A stretch of 64,000 nt of DNA from Onchocerca lupi. Lineage: Eukaryota; Nematoda; Chromadorea; Rhabditida; Onchocercidae. The stretch lies in assembly GCA_028564675.1 (NCBI GenBank), contig JAOVVO010000273.1, positions 1-64,000 of the forward strand, in the 5' to 3' direction. The notes under the pieces were generated by a model. The model saw only the letters and a list, made by a program, of their open reading frames with translations, was not told where the DNA came from and made no database searches. This document shows positions 11,360 to 24,913 of this stretch, piece after piece. Both the position numbers and the translations under genes were made by a program. Positions within the stretch are counted from its first letter, which is position 1, and each line of letters starts with the position of its first letter.

Positions 11360-14300
11360 ATGAAAGTAAGTTTTTTATATCTTTTGATCACGTGGATCGC
11401 AAAATATGATGTAAAAAAAAAAGGTCAAGTTAGTCGCATCTAAAAAGTCACATTAATTAGAAAACAAATTGAAAAATGACAGAAATAATCCCGTAATTGG
11501 GAAATCAATTTCGAATACAGCAATCATCATCAGGTACTTGCAGTTGATATGGAGTTTAACAGAAAAAGAACTTGGAGAAGGTGAGCCAATTTTTGAATGG
11601 CGTCCAAAAGGGAACTATCTTGCCGTCGCTGGGTTTGTTTTATTTACTTTTTGGGTAGTTTAAATACCTATTCTCTCACGAAAAATATCTTGTCAGAGCC
11701 TATTTCAAAGTAATATCTCATCGTTTGTTATAGATAGAATATTAAAAAATTAATGATAAAACTGAATAAATGATATGATTATAGCAAGATTTGTTTTATG
11801 TCATATTTATGTTGTACTTATTTTGCATTTTTTTTCAATTTAAATTAAATCGATTTCACATGTGCAATAAGTAATTCACTAAGAAAATAATTGGGTTATT
11901 ATAATGATGATTCGAAATGCCAAGTATAGAAATCTTTTTCAGCTGGAATAATTTGGTGAAACTATATGATAGAAGCGGCAACATAATTGATGAATTGATT
12001 CTACCTGGGTAACATTTTTTTTTTTTTTCAGGATGGAGTCATCTATTGATCTTATTTCTTGATTTCATTGTTCTTAATACTATTCTTATTTGTCGTAATA
12101 ATTAACACTTTATTTCATTTTTCATTATACTATAATACTTACATGCTTGAGCTTTTGAATGTTCTTTTTTCATTTTTGTAAATGTTATTTTTTTTATATT
12201 TATAAAAATAGATCCGTAAGTATAAAATTATTTCATGCGAAAAAAATTGAAGTTGTGAATGAATCTATTCTTTCTTTTTTTTTTTTTTTTTTTTTGACTA
12301 TCAGATAATTCTTCCTTCTTTTTTGTATAGACGGGCAAAAGCATTATCATGGGATCGAGATGGTGATGTGTTAGCTATAATAAATGATAAGAATACTGCA
12401 ATAACATTATGGGAATTTGCGTCGAAAACAACCAATAAACTGGATAGTGGCATGAGTGGAAAGTAAATATTTTAACTAAAAATTTCTTTGTGATAAAGAA
12501 AATTTGTTACGCTTTTTAGAATTAATGCAATTGTGAAATTTTAGATGATATGATATTTAAATTTAGTTAACCCACATTTTTTTGATTTAAACACGCTCCA
12601 AATTTTTAAGAGAGATACCGACATTCATATTGTGGTCTCACATTTCGCCAGTTTTGGCTGTTGGATATAATACAGGGAATTTTTTGTTTTATAATCAGCG
12701 AACCTCACGGTTAGTTAATTTCTTTTTTTTTCCATATCCAACTATTAAGAATTCTGTCGTTTCTTATTTTAATAAATTTTTTTTTCTTCCATTTATTCAT
12801 ATTGAGCATGCAAAAGATAAACTATCAAGTTTGTTGGAGAAGATCTGATCAAAATTTCTCCGAAAAACATGCTGTGATGAACTATAATTCTATATTTTGC
12901 TACTATTTTAAGCAATTATAATCTCCTATTTAAAAAATTATCGTCAGTTTTAGTTTAATGGAATAATTTATCAAATTTTTTGTATTTATCAAATAATACT
13001 ATCTTGAATCTTTTTCAATTATACACATAGAATTATATAATCATATCATATTCAGGAATTGTATTGCTTTGAAGGAAGGAATTTGGTTTCCCGAAATGGA
13101 AGTAATAGATTCTAAAATCATGAGAAAATAAATAATAACTTTCCGATGAATTAAAAGGCATATTACTTTTTACAGCAAGACTTCAGCAATTGGGAAACAT
13201 CAAAATTCCATAACATGTGGAGCATTTTCAAATAACGAATTGCTTGCATTAGGTTCAAGCGATGCAACAATCACTGTTAATAGCACTGAGGGTGATATGT
13301 TGCATTCGTTCTTGTGTAACATGGAACCATCAATGATTAAATTTAATGATCAAAAGCAACAAAATGACAAAAACACCAAATCTGATATGATGGTTAGTTA
13401 ATTTTTTAAGAAATAATTTAGTAAGATTATTATAATATTTCTTCCCAATTATTATTCATTAGTTTTTTCCAGATTTTCAATTTAGTACTTTCGATGTTAC
13501 TAAAACCTGATCACACAATAAATATCTGTTGACACTTGTTAACTTCAGTTTTATTCTATCATTTATCTTAAATAATTAAAGAGAAATAATTATTAAGATT
13601 ATTTCATATACTTATTTATTTCCTAAGATATCGTTACGCTTATTTCAGTTAAGTGCTATTTTGGGTCAAAATATTGTAATGTTAGTAAATTTAAATGGTG
13701 CTACAGATCCTATCAATCTTCAATGTCAACTTCATTACGGTGAAATCGTAGCATATTGCTGGTTGGTTGTTGTTGTTGCAAATATGATTTTTGCTTATCT
13801 TAATTATTGACAAATTTTTGTGGAGGAAAGTCTACCGAGAAAATTTTTGCATAACTTAATTTGTCAGGAAAGTTTATACGCATTTTAATTCAGTGAAGAG
13901 TTATATCTGAAGAAATGTTATAAATAGACTAGTAGCGATCATAACGACAACATTATTGTCGAAGTATTTGTGCTCTATACAAAAAGAATTTCCAGGTATC
14001 GCATTAATTTCTTATTATTAGCTTTCGACAAAGGTTTTTTTGTTTGCATTTCAACAATACCCTCTGATATGGGTCAGGTTTGTTAACTTTGTTTTGATGC
14101 TATTGTCATTTCAATCTTTCTCTTTTTTCTTTCAAAATTAAATTTTTCCAATCGATTGTAAATAATTATTTGCAAATTATTTACATTTCTTATCATATCC
14201 ATTATTTATATCTTTTTTCATAAATAATTATTTATGAATTCATGTAAATCCCTTAAATAATTTTCCCAAAACATGTATTTGAAATAGCGTATTTTAGGAG

Positions 14301-17300
14301 ATATATTCAGTACAAGATTTCAAAGCGTATTTGTCTTCTCTATGCATCAGTGAAGCAAACTCTAAAATTTTGTTAACTGGTGATAATCAGTAAATATTTC
14401 CTGTTTTTGGATCTCAGTTATTTAAATTTCTCAATAAGTGTTTTTATTATCATAGAATTATTTTTCCTTGTTTATAAATAATGTATTAGATAACGACGAA
14501 TTACATTGAATCAAAAGTATGCTAAGTTGAATTATTTTTCAAGACATTTTTCGCCAAAATTTTACAATTTGAAAAGAAAAAATTCCATTCAGTGCTTTCT
14601 AGGATACGAGTACGTGAACTGAATCAATTTGATGAAATTGTTGAAATTTTCGAAGTGGACGTTAAGAATAATGGTTTGTTAATTGTTATAAATTCAGTGT
14701 TGCCGAATTCCCTGAACTTTTCACAATACTATGAACATTCTCAACTAATCCAAATTAGGCCCTACGTTGAATAGGAGAATTAAATGACATTAAAGAATGA
14801 GGGATATTTAGCTTTTTTTCAATTCAATGTAGGGCCCAATAACTTCATATAGCGAAAAAACATACCGATTGATGAAGACCAGGTCAAATGATGCTTCTTA
14901 CTGACAGCCATTATTATGCATAAATTAAATAAATTTTGATGGCCTGATAAGGCCATTCCAGGAAACTAAAATTTCGTCCGAATGCAAGAAATGGATCTTC
15001 ACGTACCTGAGTTATTGGATTTTGATGATGACAGAAAAAGGAAACATATGAATAACCAATGTATCAACTAGTTGAAAAAATCTTCATTGAGTTAGCTTAG
15101 CATTACAAAATTATTCATTTATTTTCTTTTCCATGTTATTTATTTCCGAAATGGTGATCGTTATCCTGAAATGCTTGTGGAGTTTCATTGAATTCTGGAA
15201 GCGATGAATTCATTTTGAATGTGTGACATTAATTAATAGCTCAACGAGTTTGAAAATTTTAATTATTTTTTACAGACTTACGTAGTGCTTCAACAAATTA
15301 TGATGGACAATTAGTTGCTGTTAATACTCAGTCTGGCGCACTGTATTTGTTTCTAACAAAAATGCCTATGCTTGGAGCCGCTTACTTAAATACTGTTGCT
15401 ATTTTGTCATCACTGAATGAGATAACTCTCTTCCAAGAAGAAGAAGAAATGGTGGGTAGATTTCTTTAAATAAGTAGTTCAATAAGTAATTTCAGGTTTA
15501 AATTTAAGTATTAAAATTTCAAGAAGAATTTTAAAGGCATCTTTATTTTAGAATCCATTAACAACTGTGAAAATTGAACTGGAACCAACAGGGATGGCAC
15601 TGGGTCCAAAACATATTGCGATTTCATTGAATAATCGTGCATGGCTGTATGAAATTGAAGACAAGAAAGGTAAATAATGCGAAATTCTTACTTATTGCAG
15701 GGATTGCAGAAATGCAGAAATTGCAGAAGAAATGCAGAAATCTTTGTTCATATTTTTTTTACTTAAAGATTACATTTTGTAAAATAACTCAATTAGTAGA
15801 ATTGTTATGATTTAATAATTTTACTCTTAATTCCAGATTTGCAATTCAGTTTCAAATTGAAATTCACTTTGTTTTATTCTTATTTGAGTCTGATTTTTAT
15901 AATTTAATTTATGATAAAATAAATTGAAACATATTTACTCATCTTTCATAATTTATTGAAACAGTGCAGGAGTTCGGCAGGTCCATGAAATTGAATATTT
16001 GTCTACAATTAATGCCATGTGTTTGAATGAGAAATATGCAATTGCTAAATTGGATGGTCGAGCACAACTGCAGGAAGTATCAGTAAAAAATATTTATATT
16101 TATTTAATCAGTTGGCAACAAATTTTATTCATTTTTCAATCTAGTTTCAAAAATTTAACTTTGTAAAGAAATTATTTATTGATATTACCTAAATATATTA
16201 AACTCTCTTATAGCTGCATAGTGAAAACGGGAAATACAGTATGAAGGGAAATGGATTTATTATCCCGGATCCGGAACATGCTAATTCTGATCTTCAGGAT
16301 ATTGCACTCAATGATGATTTTCTCATTTATTGCACGAATGTATGGATTTTATTTTGCTTTATATGCTGAAAATGAATTTGTTTGCTGAGGCATCTTCTTT
16401 TTGAAAAAAATTTCATTTGAAGTTGATGTCCCATCAGAAAATGAATTTATTCAATTTTCTGAAGTTATAATTCATTTTGGAATTTCATTGTCAAAATGAA
16501 TGATTTCTTCTCACTGTTTTTTGCAGGATGGACATCTCTATTACTATTCATTAGAAGTTGAAGCATATGTGAATGAATATAAACATGTGGCAGCGATCAC
16601 ATCATTATACCCAGAACCAAAAGGAATTATGCTTTGCTTTTTTGATGAACGTTTAAATGCTTACATCTATAATCCCAATAACGATGAGCTTAGCAAAATC
16701 CCATCAATCGATTCCACTATTCATGTAAATTTTCAAACTGTAATAGAAATTATCAAGTAATTACAGAAGTCTTGAATTTCGTTCTAGTTCAATTATCAGT
16801 ATTTCTCAAAAGTAAATTATCCCTTAAATTTTCTTCATTACCCCTAATTTTTAATTCTTCAGTTAAATTAATTAATTTAATGACATGATGCATCACAAGA
16901 AACGGTAAGATCAACTGGATAAAGACAAAAGAAAATACATGAAAAAGAGATACAAATTATCATTATTGCAGTTAAAGAACTGTTTATGGGAGAATTTCTC
17001 CGTGGATCGCGATACATTTGTTGTGTGTGACTCTGATACTATTCATGTTTTCCTTGTATCCAAGCATCAAATAGAAAGTAAGTTCACTTAATTGATATTT
17101 GGTATCAGTTGACATTAATCACAAACCTTGATTGATTCATGGAGTATTTTTCTACACTCAGAATGTCAAATCAATTCCCTTCGTAATGCTTTGCAAAAAA
17201 GAAAATAAAATGCAATTTGCATTAGATTTTAACTTGGATTGCATAATTATTTGATTTTGAAGCACCCATATAAAACATTAAAAACAATCATTTTGATGTC

Positions 17301-20300
17301 GAAATTCTGGAATTAGCTATAATTGGCATTATGTCTTTTCTAGAAATTGGAAGTTTGTCCGTTTTCCGAAATGTTAAAATAATTTATAATTTAGATTCTT
17401 TTTCATATACAAACAAAATGTTGAAAAAAAACTGCAATTTATAAACTGGTTGTTGTGTGATTTTAGTGATTTCTGAATTTTTGATTGATTTAATGAATTT
17501 CAGATGTCTCAGTGGTAAAAGTTGGGATCACAAAGATACCATATGGATATATTCCCTTGATGCTTTGTAAGGGCATTGTACACTGTCAAACGCAAAATGG
17601 TCATATTAATAACATGCTGTTAGAGAGTCATCGAACTGATACGGTACTCGATGGAAAATCCCTAAATACGGTTAGTGGTAATCATTGGTAAAATATAGTT
17701 TTTTTCTTTTTAAATAAAATAACCAAAAAGGAAACTTGCATTCATTAGATTTGATAAGAAACATATTAAATTTTAGCTGGAAAAGCTATTGGATCAAGCG
17801 CTTAATCTTAGAAGGTTTGTCCATTCCTTAATGTTGGATCCAGATTTATAAAATGAAACAGCAGTTTATTTATTGATATCAATACTGTTTAATAAATGGT
17901 GATTATATGTATAAATAAGTTGTAAAAGAAACTGAAAACTAATCTTGTATCATTTAATTTTAGATGGACTTATGCGTGGCATATATGTGAACATACAAAA
18001 ATTCATGAGCACTGGAATAAATTCGCAATTGCAGCCGCAAAAAATTGCGACGTAAATTTAGGTTGTGTTATTATTGTTATTTTCAGAAATTCCTTCCCTT
18101 CTTTTATCTAGAGATAGGTTTTTACAATTTCTAATTGAATGATTTCAAAAAAGTAAAAAGCAAAAATTTCTTCAGCAATGCGAGTTTTTAAACAGATCGA
18201 TGCAGTGGATATTGTTTGGAGTTTGGAAGAAATACAAGACACTGAGGAAACAATTTTGCTGAATGCATATTTGGCTCTGATATTAGGAAATTTGGATGTA
18301 GCAGAACAACTTTTTCTGCAGTCGAGTGAGCCTAGAGAGGCTTTGAATGTAAGATGCAGGTTTTTGCGCTTTTTCCAATTTTTCTTTTCCAGTTATAATA
18401 TTTAGTTTTAAAGAAAGCATTTGAGCTGTGAAACTTGTAGACATGATTTTTATTATTTGGATGAAGATTACTGAATTCAAGTTCTACTATTGAAGTTATA
18501 AAACTAGAACATTTGCATTTAATCGGCGATGTTTTTTTTAGATGCGTCGCGATCTACTACATTGGGACAAAGCACTAGATTTGGCAGCGCGTTTGGCTCC
18601 CGAAGAAATACCCATGATTTCAAAAGAATATGCACAGCAATTAGAATTCATGTAAGTTTTATGCTTTGAACGTCGCATCATTGTCTATTCTACAAAAAAA
18701 AAAAAAGAGAGAAAAAAATAGAACTACATGGGCTATATATAGATGTGTCAATTTTTAGATCACAAATGTTTTTGAATATAAAGATTTTTCCTCAATTTCC
18801 AGGGGAAATTATAGCCAAGCACTGACGCAATACGAAAATGGTTTGATTGAAAATCCGGACGGAAATGATGAACAGGTTTCTTTTGCGCATGTTATGTTTC
18901 TGTTACTTTTATCATTCTCTGTTATGAAAATCTAAAAAATTGCTTTGTTTTTATTCCATCTTTTATTCTCTTTTGATGCATTTTGAACCTTTGGTTTTAA
19001 ATATAAATTGAAGCTTCTGGAACATAATGAAATTTGTAACTCCGGTATTGCTCGAATGTGTGTTCGTTTAGGAGATATCCGAAAGTAAGTAGTACTTAAA
19101 CCGATTTTTTGCTTTTCTGATTATTATCCATATTTATTCTTCTGTATGTTCTGTTTCATTTATTTGCATAACTAAGAAATGCAAATGTATTTGACTTTAG
19201 TTTGGTTCAAGATACACACATTTTTATATATATATATATTAATTCATTTTGTTCAAAATAATTGAATTTGTTTTTATAGAGGAATTGAAATTGCTGCAAG
19301 TTTAGAAGGACGAGCTGTCAAGCGGGATTGTGCGATAATGCTGGAACAGTTGAAAGTTTGTTTGTAATGATTGTTTTGCAGAATGAAAATGCCAGAAAGA
19401 AGGAATGAATTTTATTTTTGTATTCCCGAAAAAAATTTAAAAATGGTGATTTTAATTTTGCAGCAATACACTGATGCAGCTTATTTATATGAACTTGGGC
19501 ATTTTTATGATCGAGCTGCTGCAGTTTCGCTGAAAGCAAAAAATTGGTAATTCTGTTGAAATTTAATTTTTATGTCTTTCCTATTTTGTCTTGTTCGAAA
19601 CTTATTTTAAATTTTTCTCCGTTCACCTATTTTTATATTAAAATTAAGGATTTTTTTAAAAATCTATCATTTTCATAATTTCTTATAGGACTAAAGTGGG
19701 CAGTCTTTTACCCAAGGTTCATTCTCCAAAAATTCATTCAGCATATGGCAGAGTTATGGAAGGAGAGGAAAAATACAAGCAGGCTGCGATAGTAATGTTT
19801 CAACATTTTCCTATTTTGCAGAAGTTTTTCTTTAAATTCCTTCTAAATTATTAAAAGATCTGCATAAAAATTATATTTGATTACATTTATATTTAAGGTC
19901 ATATCAGTTAAATAAATTTCAGGCGTATAAAAATGCAAGAGATTATGATAACTTAGTAAGACTTCTGTTAGAGCATTTAAATAAGCCTGAAGAAGCAGTC
20001 TCTATTGTACGGGAAAGCAGAAGCGTTGAAGGAGCAAAACTTGTAGCAAAGTGAATTCCTTTTATATTTTTCTTTTTTTTTTTCCATTCAGACTTTAAGA
20101 TTATTTGATACAAATACAAATTTCATGATGACCATTTTCATTGAATATTTCCGCAATTACAGTTTCTATATTGCTCTAGTAGTTTTCGATTTATTCTTTT
20201 TCAGATTTTTTATTAAACGTGGAGATCACGATTCAGCTATCCAATTTCTGGTGCTTTCTCAATGTCAACAGGTGGACGCTTAAAATTTTTTTATCCAGAA

Positions 20301-23300
20301 AATGATGTTTGAAAATGTGAAATCTTGAAATTATTCATCGAAATTAATTCCAAAAAACTTAATTTACTCTAGGAATCACTGTTCTAAATAGTGTATAAGT
20401 AAGAACTAAATATCTAGTATTGTTTATATATATATATTTTGAAGATGGTAGAAATTGTAACCAAGTGAAATTTGCCACTTGAGATTTTCAAAAATGAGAC
20501 TTCATAGACCAGTCACTAAACCGTTTAATCTACGCTCTGGTTATTTCTCTTTTAGGAAGCGTTTCATCTAGCAGAATCAGAAGAAAAAATGGATGTTTTT
20601 GCTGATGCTATTGAAGATGATGGGACAGTAGATATGTTTTTGCAATTGGCTGATTATTATGCCAACAATATGAATTCACAGAAAGCTGGATTTTTTTACT
20701 ACAAATCTCGGCAGTATTCCAAGGTTTTTAACATATTTTTTCCTTCACAATACTAGAAAAAAGAATCACAATTTTCTATCTCTATACGACCAATTGATAA
20801 AAGCGAAAAATTTGTTTCTTTGATTTTTATAAATATTCAAAATTTAGATTTTTTTTTTTTAAATATTCTTCCTTCTTTTTCCTTTCTATCGTTTTCCCGA
20901 CTCTTTCTGTCTCTCACTCTGTTCTTTGAGTAATATTCACATACTGCAACAAAACGATCAATAATTTTGACAGGTGTGATAGAAATGATAAATATATCAG
21001 ATTTATTTCATACAAAGTAGAGAAAAATTCATGTCATAATTTCAAGCATTTTGTTTGTGTATGAAGTAGACCAAATTTAATTTATAAAGTATTTTAACAC
21101 TTGACTTTTAAAATAGTCGTAATCAAATTTTCTAACATAAATTGGCGTTTGATGAAAGAATTATAACCAACTATTAAAAATAAGCATTGATTTCTAGCAA
21201 ATATTAAATTTATATTTGAATGATTTCAGGCATTAGATTATTTACTTACAAATGGTGAAGATTCACAGGCAATGAAAACTGCCATAGCGTGTGTAGTAGA
21301 AGCACGAGAACCTAACCTAAGTTCCCGTATGATTGACTATTTACTCGGTGAAACTGATGGCATTCCTAAGGTATGTTTAAAATTCCTGTGTCTTACTTTT
21401 CACTCTTTTTACTTTTCTCTAATGGTGATGTGTTGATTAAATCTTACTATTAGGCGTACTTATTTTCAAAAGTTAACTTACAATAATGTTAATATTTCAG
21501 TTATGATTATAAATGCATAAATGAAAAATAAATGCAAAAAATCATGTAGAAGCTTTATCACATTTATATACTGATTTATGAGAAAAATCTAAAGATTTAA
21601 TATTGTTTATCAGTATTTCGAGATCTCTTTAGAATTTCCTGAAATATAAAAGAATTGTATATTTTTATATATGAATTTTTAGAATCCAAAATTTCTCTTC
21701 AAATATTACATTTCAATGAAAATGTACCGCGAAGCAGCGAAAATAGCGATTGTGATAGCTATCGAAGAGCAAACAAATGGTTCATATCGAATTGCACATA
21801 AGCTATTGTTTGGAATGTATCAAGAGCTACAGAATGAAGGAATTAAGGTGCCATTCGAGGTGCAAAATAACCTTATGTTACTGCACAGTTATCTCATAAT
21901 CAAGGTAAACTTTGATGGTTTTTTGTTTTTAACAATATTTATTTCATTTTACAGTATCGTTTATATATTATTGTTATGAAAAACAATAGTTTGAAGTAAT
22001 TTGAAATATCGAAGTCATTCAGTAGGTGATAGTATTCAAGAATTCGAAACGATCTGTAGTATTCTTAATACATAATTTAAAAAGAAAAAAAAAAATTGAA
22101 TTTGCAGAGAACAAAAGATGGAAACTTGATCTCTTTCCTTTGTTTTTTTTTTCAACACTTTGCTTTTTTCAAGTTATTTTTATGAATTTCAAGTTTTTTA
22201 TATAGGAACTTTATACTAAAATAGTTTTTTGAATAGAGTTTGGTGAAACGTGGTGAACATATGAAAGCTGCACGTATGTTAATAAGAGTGGCCAATAATA
22301 TCAGTCATTTTCCAGCACGTTAGTACTTCATTATTATTTCTAAATTTAGAAAAAAAAAATGGTAATATTGATATATTACTGAAAAAAACTAGTAGTTATG
22401 GAACTATTAACATTCTCACAAAGTTGTTTTGAAATTATATAATAACGAAATTGATCCATAATAAGTTATCTGTAATTATATAATGGCGGCTAAAGAAAAC
22501 TTTCTTTAATCTTCTTACTTGCCTCATAACTTTGTTTTTCTAGATATTTTCTCTGTTAAAATTATTTTATTCCTAAAAAAGGAAGAATTAACATAGAGAT
22601 GGCAAATAACTATTACTCGCGAAGTTTTATGTTTTCCAGATATTGTACCTATTCTCACAACTAGTGTTATTGAATGTAGTAAAGCAGGTCTCAAACAATC
22701 GGCATTCAAATTTGCTGTAGAGCTCTTAAAAGATTGTAATCGGAAAAGTATTGACGCTAAATACCGCAAGAAAATTGAAGCTATTGTAAGGTAATTTTGT
22801 TCAGTTCAGCTTGAAAAAAATAAGCAAAAGTTTAGGTCATGAAGCAAGGAAAGGAGCAAATAAAATATAAAGTGGAATAGACTAATAATTGGATACAGTA
22901 AGTAAAGTAATCAATCAATCGACAGATTATAGACAAATTGAATACTTGAAATTATAATTAGAAAGAGTACTTTAAGGAAACAAAGTTTTACATAATAGCT
23001 TTAATGCAATAATTTTTCTTTTCCAAAGTAATGTTTCTATGTTTACCTGTGGATAGCACTACATTTCAAATTACAGGAACATCATATTAACCCACATGAG
23101 CACTTACGTTTTTCAATTTCAGAAAATCAGATAAATTACCAGATCCAGAAGAACCTAAGACATGTTGCCCTTACTGTGATAATCCAACAGAAGAATCGAT
23201 ACTTGTTTGCACATCATGCAAAAATTTGATTCCTTATTGTATTGTTACGGTAGAAATCTTACTTTGATAATTTCCAAAAAATATGTCTAAAAATTACAAG

Positions 23301-24653
23301 TTTTGTCTGAATTTCCTACTCACAGTGTTTGTATTTTTCAGGGTTTGCATTTGGTCGCGAATGATTTTGCAATATGTCCATCATGTGGCTTTCCTGGTTT
23401 TTATTCCGAATTAAAAAGGTAATCATAGAATTTTTTTACCGGGTGGATTTTTCTTATTTTATATCAAAACTAAAAAAATTAATAGTAAATGTCTGACATT
23501 ACATTTTGATTCCAATAAAATGCCTCGATTAACTCTCAAAATTTATTTGTGAGGCCAAAATTTTTTATGAATTCAAATTACGAGCAATATAAATTATCTG
23601 TGAGTCAAAATTGCAAAAAATATAAATTACTAAATAAAAGTTTTTATTTCTATTAGACATTTTGAAATGGTGAGATAGTTAAAAATCATTTAACTTTATC
23701 GTCTCAAGGATTTATTTTTCATTTAAATAGCTTTGAAAGAAATAGATTTTTTTGACGTTACGAATTTTGCTTACGGTTTGCTTTTGAAATTATCTGTATA
23801 ATCTCCCTTTATCATGCATTATTCGAATTAAAGAATCTATAAGAAGCAAAAAAATTGTAGAATATTTGGAACATTATTTCATTTTTTATCACCCAAAAAT
23901 ATTTTTTAGACCATGAATTTTGGAGCTGACTAAGAACCAAAAATAATAAGACCAATTTTTGATGAAGTGCTTTCAATGCTAATGTGAGGCACAGTCATGC
24001 ATTTGTTTCTTACCATTCACAGTTTTTACTGTTTCGAATGAAGTATTAGGTCATTGGATGAATTCTAATCGAAATCTTCATTAAAATATTGGAATGATCT
24101 TAAGAAAATTCTTCTTTGTCTTTATATTTTAGCTTTCTTTTTCATTACCATCTTTGGTTTTTTTTTTTTTGTTTCATGTTACAGTTGTAAATCAGTTTCG
24201 TCATTTTATGAACATTTAGTCAGATCAGTAATTTCATGACATATCCATAGATATTATCCATCCTTACAAATTCAGCAGTAACACGAATTACCATAAATAT
24301 CACAATAAATCTAATTTGTCCATCTTCTTTCGGAATATCCACTAAAAGTTTCCACTTCAAATTATTTCGATCTATTTGCTTTGTAATAATGCCAGGTATA
24401 ATACCTTAATTTATGGTTAAATTGTACTGATTTAAAAAAGGAAAAAAAAAAACTCACAAGAAGTTGCCATCTCTTCTCCCCAATAATAATAAGAAGAATA
24501 TTAAATCATGTTGATATTTGCTTAAATTTCAGGCTGAAGGATGAAAACGAAAATTGTCCAATGTGTGGTGATGAAATTACTGATTTAAAACTGGTGGTTG
24601 ATGTGAAACAATTTTTATTGAATGACAAAAAAACTAAAGGTAATAAAATTTAA
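11360..24653 (+). CDS. dyf-2: Intraflagellar transport protein 144 (WDR19 / DYF-2)
   Basis: IFT-A subunit for retrograde transport and membrane-protein entry in cilia. I derive 36 coding exons: 11360-11365, 11544-11632, 11943-12008, 12331-12462, 12611-12709, 13176-13392, 13649-13761, 13996-14077, 14298-14389, 14603-14673, 15276-15451, 15552-15669, 15970-16082, 16214-16339, 16527-16724, 16972-17077, 17504-17670, 17777-17814, 17964-18061, 18176-18348, 18542-18651, 18803-18875, 19014-19084, 19280-19355, 19464-19546, 19689-19791, 19923-20050, 20205-20271, 20556-20723, 21230-21370, 21683-21904, 22237-22318, 22640-22790, 23123-23249, 23342-23418, 24533-24653. Phases agree at every junction, giving 1359 aa (human about 1342). 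Residues 1-650 are WD40 beta-propellers (GNYLAVAG, WDRDGDVLAII, DGHLYYYS). Residues 690-1240 are TPR-like (LAPEEIPMISKEYA, MLIRVANNIS). The C-terminus has four CxxC zinc knuckles (CPYC, CTSC, CPSC, CPMC). Least sure: the 6-nt first exon and the end of exon 13. Confidence 0.93.
14755..14839. repeat. short inverted repeat inside an IFT144 intron
   Basis: TTAGGCCCTACGTTGAAT at 14755-14772 and ATTCAATGTAGGGCCCAA at 14822-14839 are inverted copies with two mismatches and a 49-bp centre. The GGCCCTA core stands out against the AT-rich intron. It may be the ends of a small MITE; no target-site duplication was established. Confidence 0.6.
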
Positions 24654-24706
24654 AAAAATGAAGTCTGCTTCGTTTATAGGCATTCAATTTTCAATATTAA
24701 ATGAAA

Positions 24707-24712
24707 AATAAA
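24707..24712 (+). terminator. polyadenylation signal of the IFT144 gene
   Basis: AATAAA 54 nt after the IFT144 stop codon, before the convergent TXNDC17 gene whose stop lies 260 bp away on the other strand. Confidence 0.65.
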
Positions 24713-24913
24713 TAGTGGATTGTTTTTTTTTAGCTGGAAGATAAATTGATGAAAATTCATTCATTAAAAAAGTAATAAACAATAAGTGATAAGAGAAATA
24801 ATGATAATAAGTTTCCACAGTGCTATAAAATTTAAAATTCATATGCATAAGTCTAATGAAGTCCAATATTAAGGATTGCAACAATTTTGTACATAAACAA
24901 TAACATGAATTAA

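Noticed and set aside
11065..11409. 114-codon frame as the IFT144 N-terminus
   Set aside because: It does not match the family start and is in the wrong frame to join exon 2; the ATGAAA microexon inside it gives the conserved N-terminus.
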